A stretch of DNA of 64,000 bases, taken from Neurospora tetraspora. Lineage: Eukaryota > Ascomycota > Sordariomycetes > Sordariales > Sordariaceae. The stretch lies in contig NW_026944385.1 of assembly GCF_033439725.1 (NCBI RefSeq), forward strand, positions 2,885,001 through 2,949,000, in the 5' to 3' direction. Positions 46,239 through 57,400 of the stretch are shown here, in pieces. Made by a program: the position numbers and the translations under genes. The stretch's first letter is position 1, and each line of letters opens with the position of its first letter. Under the pieces are notes generated by a model. It did no database searches. It saw only the letters and a list, made by a program, of their open reading frames with translations, and was not told the origin of the DNA.

Positions 46239-48322
46239 GATTGTGGTGGTTCAGCGTAGTTCGGGACACGAGGTCTAGACAAGCGAATGCCCAAACAGTC
46301 GAGCCGATAACAGCGGCCGATAAGGACTACGGCCGAGAATCAAGAACAGTCCAATTTAGAAGGCACGAGTTTCTCCCAAGCAAGAGCACAATTTGATGGA
46401 CTGGTCACGCTCTGCTCCTCTTCTCATCTCCACACGACGTGATGCGGTCTCCCTGGTCCGAGCCGACAGTTGTTTCCACTTTTCCCAAGGTCACGTAGCA
46501 TGCTCTGGGTCGAGCGTTCAGGTGGTCGAATCGCGGGTGCTTCGCGACGTAATGCACCCGGGCGGCGGGGAACCCAAACGGTCCACGCAGCGGATGAAAC
46601 AGAAGGCGGTACAGTAGTCGGAAGAGCTCTGGCAGACGGCCAAGCCAGGCGTGCTGGAGATGCGATATGGGGGAGGGTTGTTTGAGCTCAGCGCGAGATG
46701 ATGACCAGACAGGCGATGGGCGTACGGTCCATCCCAGGCTGTATTCGGTGTCGCTGGAGGAATCGGCACTCGACGTGTCAGAGAAGGTCCAGAGCGTCGA
46801 AAGGGTCGAAAAAGGTCGAGACTGTGGTCGAGTTCAGGGTAACGTTTAAGGCAGCGGATCAGGGACAAGGGACCTTGACCGGCGGATGGACACGGTGCTG
46901 GTGGGAAAAAAAAGATATAATGGAGGTTCGTTCTTCCGTGGATCCAGTCGATGTTTGGGAATTGGGAGACAATTAGGGGTGGGTGCTTTTTGGCGCCTTG
47001 GACGTCTGTTGTCTGGTATGTACCTAGTTTTGAGAGTTGCGTGCCCCCTCGGCATCAGGAACTACACTGTCTACGACGGAGGTGGATTGGAGACGGGAGG
47101 TCAGTGACTCGGGAGAACGACTTGTCAAGACTGGCAAGCCACGGTGTGATTGATCAACTTCTGGAAAGCAGGCGAAAAACTTGCAGTAGCCAGCGCGAGC
47201 GGCAACATCAATTGCCTTGGTGAGCCTAGCAAACCTTGTTCGCTTGGTCGAGGGTACGCCAGTACACAGTCTCGACAGTACACAGAGACGGTAAGATCGC
47301 TGCCGTGGAGACTTGAGACTCGCGAGGCGGGAAAACCGGGGTTGGGTTGAGGTAGGAATGGAACCTCGATGCGGCGCCGGTGGATATGAAAGCCGTGCCC
47401 AAACGGAGGCACCTCGACGAATCAGACAGCAAAAACGATCGGCCGGGACGTCATATGTACACACTCCAGTCTGCACCGTTTCGAGCGGTACCTTATGTCT
47501 CTTGCTAACAGTGGACGACTTGCATTTAGTCACGTCAAAGATACCTACACCTCTCTACATTAGTACAGGACATGACCGAGCCTACACGACATTGCATATG
47601 ATAGGCAAGAATACATTACAGGAACATACAATCATATGCGGTTCTGTAAATTTTGGCTAATACGCTAGTATAATCCCTTCATCCCTTAAACTTTACTCTC
47701 TAACATGTATATATATACACTCTGGCTCTGATGCGGATACGCTCCGGGTCACTTGCTGGATGTGCCGGGGTGCCCTCTTGGAAGCATGCTGTTGATCTCG
47801 GTTTGAGGTCACATTGCGCTTTGGCGATTATGGTCCTGTCTGCTTCCTTGGTTCGCGGACCCGGAGCGCCTGACAAGATACATATGTAGGCAAGCTGGAA
47901 GCCAGTAAGGCAAGGCACGCCAGGGCACCAACTGCGCAAACCGACCCTTGCCGACGTCGATCGTGGCGCGGGGGGCAGTATTCCTCTTGGTCAGCGATTG
48001 AGGTGGGAGTCTTTCAACAGAAGTTCACTCCATCAGAAAGGCTCAGGGGAGGTGTGAGCGGGGTTCGCTCCGTTGATCTTGGATGGTCCGCGAAAGTGAG
48101 GAACGTCTGCCGGCAAACATTCCCCGGAGCAAGACAAAAACCAAAACTATCGTCTTGACTTGGTTGATTTTATAGTGTCCCAGCACTGCACCCTGTGAGC
48201 AAAGCGCAGTCCATGTACCTCAGTCGTGAAACGGCGCCACGTGCACCGTCATGCACAGTATCAAGTCTTGACAGTTTTTCACCAACCAACTTTGCATTTT
48301 TTTTGGGCGAGCATACTGTGTA
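46239..48322. other. Gene-free region upstream of SKN7
   Basis: About 2.1 kb upstream of SKN7 up to the pogo element. Frames such as 47024-47533 (minus) lack conserved motifs. It presumably holds the SKN7 promoter. No RNA gene was recognised. Confidence 0.5.
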
Positions 48323-48390
48323 CTCGTCAGGTCTACAAAATCGACCGTCTGACTAGTAGCGGAGCCACTAGTCAGGACCAGCGACTCGTA
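48323..48390. repeat. Left terminal inverted repeat of pogo element
   Basis: 68 bp, preceded by TA (48321-48322). It contains an internal palindrome GACTAGT...ACTAGTC at 48351-48373, 28 bp from the end. Confidence 0.9.
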
Positions 48391-48799
48391 CTTGAAACTG
48401 GGGGTACCTCCCCATACCGCCATTTTGCTAGCAAATCAATATAAATTTATTTAACAACATATTTTTTGAATTGTATGCAACCCAATTCCCCGTACTGCCT
48501 AACACTCAAAATATATATTAGCTATTTATATTTTGAATCCTCCTTTTATATTCAAACTACTTAAACTGCTATTGTATTAATATTATTCGATTATTATACC
48601 TATCTTTACGTATAATTAATTTTAATTATATTTAACCCTCCTTTATTTAATCTCTCTATCTCCTTACTATATTACTTCCTTCTATTTTCTTATCAGACTA
48701 TCTTTTTATTACTATATCCTCTATCTACTACGCTATACTTCGCCTACCTTGTAAATCCGTTAACAGCTCCTTACGCTTTAATCCGACGTTTATTAATTT

Positions 48800-51350
48800 A
48801 ATTTCTAATGTTAAAAAGATTGTTAGTAATATTTAGGAGACGCTCCCAGTAGAGGAGAAAATCTAAGCTGCCATAAAAGCATTTTAAAATAAAGGATTCA
48901 AAACTATAGTAAATATAACGAAGGCATTTCGAACTCTATATAGACAAATTATTAACCGTTACAAGAGAATAAGTTCGGTAGTAGGGAATAGGGGCCTCAA
49001 TAAACTATTAACTAGAGAGGAAGACCTTATTATATATATTTAAGTTAATATATAAATATTTATCAGTAAGTAAAATAAATTCTATATTATAACTTTAATT
49101 AATTATCGCAAATATCGAAATAACCCCAAAGTAATGAGTATTAATAGTAATTACTTGAATAAGAATAAACCGTAACAATAGTAATAATTCTATTACTATC
49201 CCTTATATTAATACTAAATAGGCACGTCGTTATATAAAGAGGGAAGGTTTTTATAATATTCGAATTAAGTCCATAGCCTAGGTTAAGAAGGTATTATAAA
49301 TACGGGCAAATATTGAAAATATCTTTTATCTATTCCATAATACTATTACAAAATACAAAATGTAATAGAATAACATTTAGAATAGTAATAAATTTAGTTT
49401 TAAAATTAATATATTAAATAAGGCCTATTTTGTATATATTTATACTAAAATAACCGAAGTATAATCTATTAATCCTAATTAGAGAATTCTTATTATTATA
49501 TTTGAATCTATTTCTGTATTTAGCCGTACTATACTACCTTTCGTCTTACTTTCTGGTATTAATATTATATATAAGTATATCGACAATTCCTTCGATGACG
49601 GAATAATTATCGCCGCGTCCCTACAAAATTATATAAATAATTAATATATTCTAAATTAATTTAAATATTAGGAGGAGTATTTACAGCCTATTAATAAAGA
49701 AGAAAAGAAGGTTTTAGTATTAAATAACTATAGTAATCATTATACTATGGAATTTTATAAATAATATCGAAGGCACAACGTTACCCTCTTTCTCTTACTT
49801 CCCTATTCAATACACTTCCTTCAATTACTCGATATTAGAATATTTTAAATATATAAATACTTTTACCAAGTTAATATACGTAAAAAGTTGATATATAATA
49901 ATATAGATTATAATAAATTGGACTTTCTTAATAGCCTTAAGTAAGTCCGTAAGAAAATATTTAAACCTAAGAATATCTTATCTACTTAGAAGCGTACTAG
50001 TTTATAGCCGTTTAACTCTAACTTAATTCTTTTAAACCTTCGTAATTTATTAATATTATTAATTAATGAAGAGTATATTAAATAGAAGCGAGAGTATATT
50101 ATTCGTTTTATAGAGTAGGGGATTATTAATTTTAGAATAAATAAACTGAGTATAATATTCCGTATACTAAAAGAAATAGTAATTAATATACTAAGCAATC
50201 CTCCTATAGTTAAGGAATACCTACGTAATAAAGCAATTCCCTACCTTACTAGAGCCTTCTATATTAAAGTAAAAGGCCTCCTCCTAATTGTAAATAGACT
50301 AGAGTAATACAGTTATACCCAATCTCAACCTCCCCTCTATTAAAAAGTATAATATTTATATCGAATAACGCCTATCGTCTATAATTAAAGAAAATTACCC
50401 AATATTACTAACGGTTAAGTACGTATTAATTAAATAAAATAAGATTAGTAACGTACTTAATTTATTAATTATAAAGGAAGTTAAATTTAAATATAAACGT
50501 AAAGAGGAGGCAGTTAAAGAAATATTATATAAATTTTGTACAATTAACCGTCTACTACGTTATAATAATATAATTATTATTAGTAATACCTAATTACGTA
50601 TAGCTATTAATAAATATTGACGTATTACTATTATAAAGAAAGAAAACGACCGTATCTATATTCGAGAACTTCAATAAGAATAGACTATATTGAGGGTATA
50701 GATTAGTAGCTTTATTTCTACTCAAAAGACTTAAATAATCAACGAGAAGTTACAGTTATGAATACTTAAGACCTTTAGAAAGGAGATCAAAGAATTTACA
50801 ATACTATATAAAATATAATTTACTAATAGGGACTAGTTAGTTAATAAATGTCATAAGGAGAGGGTAAGGCGTTGGGATCACTTCTAATCTCAATAATAGA
50901 AGGCTATTAAGGAAGAGGTTAAATAGTTAGGGGGTAAAAGGACCGTAAATAATATAACTCTCCTCTTATATTAGTAATTACTTAGTAATCCCTCTAAGCT
51001 ACGCATTCTATGGGTATTTAATAAGGTAAGAAAGAAAGTTATAAACGAGGTTATTACAGCTTAATTAACTAATAAGGGTATTATACTACTTATAAAAGAA
51101 GAATTAAAAGAGGTTGAAATTATTAATAATAAATTAGTTAATATATAAAAAGATCCAAACTAGTAGTATCCTAACGACTGACGGTATATACAAATAAATT
51201 AAGAGGATAAAAAATATAAGGAGTATAAGGACGAAGAAATCAAAGACGATAACGATAACGTCGATAAAGCTATTTATAATAATAACGACGACGACGAGGA
51301 AGAGGGGGAAGGATATAGGGATTCTAATTGTAAGGAGGTTAAAGTTATAA
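48800..51350 (+). pseudogene. RIP-destroyed pogo/Fot1 DDE transposase
   Basis: Around 48850-49045 the frame reads as a psq/CENP-B-type helix-turn-helix (NKGFKTIVN, LLTREEDLIIY) interrupted by TAA/TAG. Around 49490-49990 it reads as the DDE_1 core: KVLVLNNYSNHYTMEF corresponds to the family's LLI-D-GHGSH-T-EF, TLFLLLPYSIHFLQLLD to its LCLPPHSSHLLQPLD, and FKPKNILST-stop-KRTS to a W-containing motif. Several TGG codons became TAG, as RIP would do. The region ends with an acidic, Asp-coding repeat near 51250. The catalytic Asp of the GHGSH motif now reads Asn. Confidence 0.85.
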
Positions 51351-51569
51351 GGTAGTATATATTAAAATAAATATATGATAATAGCTATGCAAAATAATGA
51401 TATTTTATTTTTACGTATATATATTGACTGTCGAAGTGATATTGCATGCGACTAAGAAATATAGATATATTATTATAAAAAAACTATTGGCTCTGGGTAG
51501 AAGACTTACGTTTGTATGGGGAACGCTAGGAAGTAGATATACCCCGCTCGGTACGAGTTGCTAGTCGTA

Positions 51570-51637
51570 TACGAATCGCTGGTCCTGACTAGTGGCTCCG
51601 CTACTAGTCAGACGGTCGATTTTGTAGACCTGACGAG
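51570..51637. repeat. Right terminal inverted repeat of pogo element
   Basis: Reverse complement of the left repeat with one C/T difference, followed by TA (51638-51639). The matching palindrome lies at 51587-51609, also 28 bp from the end. Confidence 0.9.
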
Positions 51638-54257
51638 TAGATGGGAGAAAGGGACGAAACCAGAGCTCTAAGCCTGGGCGTCGGCTATCGGCCAACAGAA
51701 GCAATCCACTGCAGTACAGTTGTGGTTATTCCCACACTCTCGAGCTGTATCCAATTCCACTTGTGTAATATGGTGCGCAAGCTACGACCAGTTCGGTATC
51801 GATCAACACCCAGTGCGACGCTCTCTGAACCTCCCTTACCTGTAGGGTTGCTATGTACAAGTGTGAATACCTACCTCTACCTCCGTGAATGCTGCAAAGC
51901 ATGAGGAAAAGTATGTGCATTTACAATAAAGAGTTCATGGGCCGCACCCACTGAAGTACCTATATGTGGATGTGCTCTACCAAGCTGCGTACGCCAGCCA
52001 ACTCACTCATCTCCTCAAGAAGCGACACTTACATTTGCGCCCTAGAACTCAACTTCAGATCAAGACTGCGCTTTAATACCCGAAAGCATTATCACGATCC
52101 ATATCTATTCGATCAAGGTCATCGGAGAGGCTCCTCGCTTCCGCCGTTGCGGTTCCGTTTCACGTTAGGACCTGGCCGATCGGCAACCCAGCAAGCGGCA
52201 ACCCGGCAACTCGGGCGCCAACTGCGGACCGGAAATTGGGCACAAAATGCAGTGGTCAGTCAGCTGGCTGCCGAGCGCAGACAGTCCGCATCCAGCTAGA
52301 ATCCGGAGCTAATCGTCAGCCTCCGCGCCCTCCGGATTCTCATAACTGGCCATCCCCGGGACCCCTTTTTTTCAACTTTCAACTTGCTGACTCTTGTCTT
52401 AGTCTTGGTGTTCTGTTCATCCTTCGTCTTTTCCTTCAGCGGATACTCCTTCTCGGTCTCTATAGTGGTTGCATCTTTCAATCCCTCTTTCACAGATCAC
52501 TCAAATTCAATGTGCAATTCGAGAGCTTTTTCCTTCCCTCTTTCCCATTCTCTTTTCTTTCTTCCCCTTTTTCTTTGAGTATTAAAGGCAGGGCTGTCTC
52601 ACGTTGTTGCGGCACTTTGATAATAACTACGAGATGTATAACCTGTCGACCACATTGGGCAATGTACTGACCACAGCAGGATGCGTCGAGCTTTTTTTTT
52701 TTTTTGGGAGGATTCTTGGGTCCAAACACTGGGAAACAGCCGGCTGTTCGTGTTGGGGTGGAAGCGCGATACAAGAACGATCCCCGGAGACCGTGCCTTC
52801 CATTGGCATGCCTCCGGTCCGTTGAGACTTGACTACCTGTACTTTTGTCTCCTACGGCTCTGCTAGCATTGAGTAGCCTACACAATACCGGCTTCGAAGC
52901 AGGACTCAAAGCCCTGGAAGGGTAATTCGCGCGAAACATCCAGAGACTACCAACATACCAGATCGAACAGGCCCTACTCTACACATTATGGGGTGTGAAG
53001 CTCTACGACCACGGGGGAAGATCTTTTATTCCTGTCAGAGCCTGGTCTTCATGGGATTACGCTAACACTCAAACGGGATGTTTCATTGTTCACGAATACA
53101 GAGATGCGTTCCCTGTTGGGTTTACGACAAGTGAAACCGTCGTTAGAAACCGCTGGGACTGGTTCTGTCCCACCATGGATTGGCGTGTGGTTGTTGTCCC
53201 AAACATTGCAAGTATGATAATGAAACACTCGCAAAGTGTCATGGTACAACTAACAGGAAGTCTCAAAGAGATGCTCGCTTGGACATGGTTATGTACATCG
53301 TAGAAGATAGTGCAAGCGTAAGTCAACTTGAAGTCGCACAATGGCCAGAAAGTCTGGAGCAACCTTTTGCTATACACGCTCGGGTAATTAACTGGCAGTG
53401 CCTTCCAATATCAACAGCAACAGAGGTAGGTAGCAGCAGTGCCCAACTTGAAATAGTAAGTTTGAATGGTGTGGTAAGCTTGATGGAACTGCCTGCCATT
53501 GGCTAAAGTCTATGGAGTGGGCCAGGATGGGGCCCAATCGGAACAAAGCTGAGATACATGCTTCTATGTACACTACAAGCAAACAGCATGCAACGGCAGG
53601 GCAACCTTTGCGTAGATTGGAGATAACGAGGTACTGGGATCCACTTTTCACAGCGAAGGAATGTCGGGTGAATTTGTTGTATGCAAGCTGAGTGTCGAGT
53701 CTTGACACTTGACATGTCTTGTTTCCTTCCCTTCAAACATTGGATCGAACGGATCCCTTGTCGCTTGGCCTCCCAACAACCAATTCCTCACTTCTTCTTT
53801 TGGCGCAGCCTCCCTGATAGCCTGATGCAAGACCTTTTACTTTTGGGGGGAAAGTAAAGGCCCAAGTCCATCAGCTTGATACTCTCCATCCATTTCCTTC
53901 CATTGCAAACGTAGCTTCTACGAGAGGGCACCACCCATCACCTCGCACCTCGCACCTCGATCCTTCGACGCCAGCCAGGCACTCCCTTCCCAAGCTCCCG
54001 TCGGATCCTCCCTTGAGGCCGTTTACTTCGGACGGATACTGTTGCGTTGCACAGCTCCTGCCTGCATCTTCCATGTGTCCGTGTTAAGCTGCCCTGCCGT
54101 TGCGTTGAGCTAGGCGCCAGTCAGTCCTCCCTCACCAGGGACCACTGACCATCCATCCCCAAACCTGCAATCTCTTTACAAAGTCCCACCTGCAATTGCT
54201 CGCCAAACAGACACTGCAGCGTCACTTCTCCGCAAAAGACGGCACTCCGCATCGCGC
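51638..54257. other. Gene-free region upstream of the Whi5/Nrm1-like gene
   Basis: About 2.6 kb with no credible ORF. A strongly pyrimidine-rich stretch (52365-52590) looks like a fungal promoter or 5' leader, and a T14 run lies at 52692-52705. It may be a distant leader of the downstream gene or the promoter of a non-coding or lost transcript. Confidence 0.45.
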
Positions 54258-55538
54258 ATGGCCATCTCCGATCCAAGGACTATGTCGTCGCCGTTAAAGA
54301 AACAGCATGAGATAGAGGTCGTGGCCGATAGGGTGCTCAAGAGGGTTGAAATCAGTCGGGTATGTCATCGTCCAACTTCTTCCCATCCTCGCCTTCCATT
54401 GCATCATGAGCTTTCAACAGGCTAGTTAGTAACCGTTCTTTCCCGTCAGATGGTCAGAAGACTCCAGAACCGCCTTGCCCTAGCTCAGTTCAAGACAAAA
54501 CATGGCCTCGAAGACCTTACCCTCGACAGCATCGAGCCCAGGTTCGAAAAAGAGCTGCGCCGAAGCAGGCTCCCCGACGGCGATATCCTGTCCGATTCTT
54601 CCTCCAGCGCTTCCGATCTTCCATACCCCACACGAGGCCTGATGAGCTCACCACTCAAGGCTCCCGTCTTCTCTGATGCCATCGGATCCAGCAACGGCAG
54701 CTCAGGTCATCGCAAGCGCTCGTATCTGGCATCCTTCGAGTACGACCAAAACATGTCGAGTCCGAGCAAGAGGTTCCGCCAGTCACCCACCGCTCACCGT
54801 TCCTTCACGTATGGCAGCCACCCCTCCTGGAAAGACCATCACGACTTGGCCCAGTCATCGCCCATGAAACCTCAGCGGCAACGGCATTTTACTACCTCGA
54901 CAGGCCCCAACGTGGCCTTGTTTGATACCTCGAGACAAATGAGCAATGTTCTGGCCTCGCCCGGCTACGGTGCCAATCCCTCGGACGATGAAGACGATCC
55001 CCCCGTACATTCGTTTGCGCGCTCCCACGTGCGGGTATCGCCGCCAAGGACGCCGCCCATGCGCACTCGTAACGTCCTCGGCGGAAGAAAGAAGGAAAAT
55101 AAACCACCCTTGCCCACCATTCGAAAACCTCTGGGGACGAATACATCGATGGGAGGTCAGCAAACCCAAGAAAAGACAAATGAGGAGGGTGCGGATTTGC
55201 TTCTCTATCTGGCAGCCTCGCCGTCTCCGGCCCGTCCGACCAAGAGACGATTCGACAGTAACAATCATGTTACCCACAACCACCACCTCCTGATGGAGCC
55301 TCCATCGACTCCACCGCCCAAGCACTTGGGCCTTCTGAGCAGCAACAGGTTGGCGTTGCCCTCGTCCATGATGACCACACCTGGGGGCGGAAATCCGTTC
55401 CCCAACACTCCTGGCCTTGGCTTCGACTTTTCTGACTTCGTTCACATGACGCCTAGTCCGGCGCAGAAGCCTTGGAAGACGCCAATTGCTAAGACGCCGC
55501 TTAGCGTTTCACGAAGGCGTCTCACGTTTGATGAATAG
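54258..55538 (+). CDS. Whi5/Nrm1-family G1/S transcriptional co-repressor
   Basis: Two exons, 54258-54359 and 54450-55538, with a 90-bp GTATGT intron; 396 aa. Residues about 35-62 (RRLQNRLALAQFKTKHGLEDL) match the short Whi5-family motif. ADLLLYLAASPSPARPTK at about 282-299 matches the GTB-type segment through which Whi5/Nrm1 proteins dock on SBF/MBF. The rest is disordered and Ser/Pro-rich, with many CDK-type sites (SSPSKRFR, SSPMKPQR, SPPRTPPMR, MTPSPAQK). A KEN box (RKKENKPP, about 249-251) suggests APC/C-dependent turnover, as known for Nrm1. Expected role: nuclear repressor of G1/S genes, phosphorylated by CDK. A second ATG eight codons downstream is an alternative start. Confidence 0.82.
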
Positions 55539-57400
55539 TCTTGATGTTTACGAATCTCTTTTTATCCGGTCTTCTCTTGGTTTCCTTTCTGCCATGGTCC
55601 GATTCCCCACTTTTGTTTCACGAAAAAAATACCATTACATCACATGTTGGGTCATCTACGCTCTTGATAGCATAGTCCTCCTTGGTTGGTTCGATGCGAT
55701 ACCTCTTGGGAATGCCCGGCGAATGCTTCTCTTTCTCGATTATTTGTTTCTTTTCTCTTTCGTACCTGGTTATTATCGAGGCCCGCAACTTTTGCAGGTC
55801 CTGGTCTGAGTTTTGCCTGGAGCTTTGGAGTTTTACATCTTTGTCACGACCTAGACTCTTCACGGTCCTCCTCACCAGTCACTTCGTCACCCCCTCCGTC
55901 ACCGGCCGTATGGAACCCTCAAAGGCCGCAAAGCTGAAACGTGACATCGGTTGACACGGGTTAAGTGAGGACCGATGAAGAAGACAAAATGGGTTCGTGA
56001 ACCTACCGGATGCTTCATTATGACCGACCAAAAAAATGATGCAAAATTGGATGGAGTTATTTGTCTATACCATGGGGTGTTGGGTGCTTTTCTTTTCCTT
56101 ACCCCTTTGCTTGCTTTCTTTTCTTTTGCTGGCTTGTTTGTCAGTGGTGTCGGATTGGGGTTTTCGGACCGAAAGCTATGGTTGAAAGGGGCGACGAAAT
56201 TTATGAGGTAAGAAAAGCGCTGAGAGATTGGAAGTCAAAATATCCTGTCTTCTTCTTCAGGGGCGTGCGGTGTCGGAATAATCGCCAAGGGCACATAGTT
56301 CCACTGCGCCGTCATTGGATGTGTGATGAACATATCAGGCACACGAAACAAATTGGGAATGCGGTGTCGTGTAGAGCTAAAATCAAAATACTGGCCCAGT
56401 TGTTTTTCTAAACATTGGGTTGATTCAGTCTCTCCCATCACGTCTTCTTCTGTATACCAGCAGGTTGAACTTGTCTCGTTTGGGTTCCCTTTTCGTCATT
56501 GCTTCTCCTCGGTTTCCAGTGTAGACGGACAAGTCAGGCATAACGCGTGAGGGTTAATATTGGGGCGCAACTATCACGCGTCTTCATAGACATGGTTAAC
56601 CAATGATAATCCGCGATGACACACTCCTGCGAGCTCCGAATAATTCGGTGAGCGATGTTCCCATGCAGATTCGGTAATGGATTCCAGTCAAGTTAATAGG
56701 CTAAGACCAGACGCAAAGTGAGAAACCTGTAGTTCTAGTGCCTGTGAGATCAGGTCGCGGCTATGCCCAACTTAATGGTGACGTTGAGTCTTCACGACGA
56801 GTACTGTAAGGTTGTTTGGGAAGAGTTTACATCTTGATACGAAGGCCGAGAGGTTTGTAATCAGCACTCATTGTCTAATTTACTATCAAGTTCCGCTGTC
56901 CGTTAAGCACTTCAAAGACGCTGACCAATTCCCCTTGTTTAATGAACATTCCCAGTCGAAGCAGCAGATGATTGCTGGCAAAGTAAAAACGAAAACCGCC
57001 ATAAGCTTAACAAGAAGCTGTGATAAGTTCTTTCACACTGTCAAGTATGCAACATGTGTAATAGAGAGTAAAGTGCTTGGAAGAAACAGCCCCCAAGACG
57101 CCTCTTCCTATTCCATACAAGTCCCGTCCGCATGATCCGCAGTAACGCCCAGAAAGACCATCGTGAGACACAACAATAACCACAGCGAATATGATATACA
57201 TAAATCAAGTCAGAAGGGTGCCACTCAAGTCCTTGCCATGCATTGCCGTTGCTACTCCATAACCATGATGCCGTCGCGTCTCCCATAACCAAACTCCTCT
57301 CTACCTAGCAAACCTAGCCATGAAGTTTCCGTTCGGTTCGTTCCTCCTCTTTTCTTTTTCCCTTTACCATAGTTTCGGTGATAAGAGTATGATGTTATCA
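55539..57400. other. Intergenic, convergent 3' ends
   Basis: About 1.9 kb between the convergent Whi5/Nrm1-like (+) and CM1 coiled-coil (-) genes. No frame with conserved content was seen; a hydrophobic frame at 55975-56211 is not supported. Confidence 0.5.

Larger units (their letters stand above)
48323..51637 (+). mobile_element. Complete Fot1/pogo-family DNA transposon, RIP-inactivated (3315 bp)
   Basis: Bounded by 68-bp inverted terminal repeats (48323-48390 and 51570-51637, one mismatch) beginning CTCGTCAGGTCTACAAAATC and flanked by a TA dinucleotide on each side, the target duplication of the Tc1/mariner-pogo superfamily. The interior is AT-rich with stop codons, but a transposase can still be recognised on the + strand. 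The repeats and about 100 bp inside them kept normal composition. Confidence 0.9.

Noticed and set aside
47024-47533. 169-codon minus-strand frame upstream of SKN7
   Set aside because: No domain, Arg/Ser/Pro-rich mixed composition and overlapping frames on both strands; looks like chance in GC-rich promoter DNA.
49986-50198. Minus-strand frame within the pogo element
   Set aside because: Ile/Leu/Tyr/Ser-rich, a typical by-product of AT-rich RIP DNA; the + strand holds the transposase relic.
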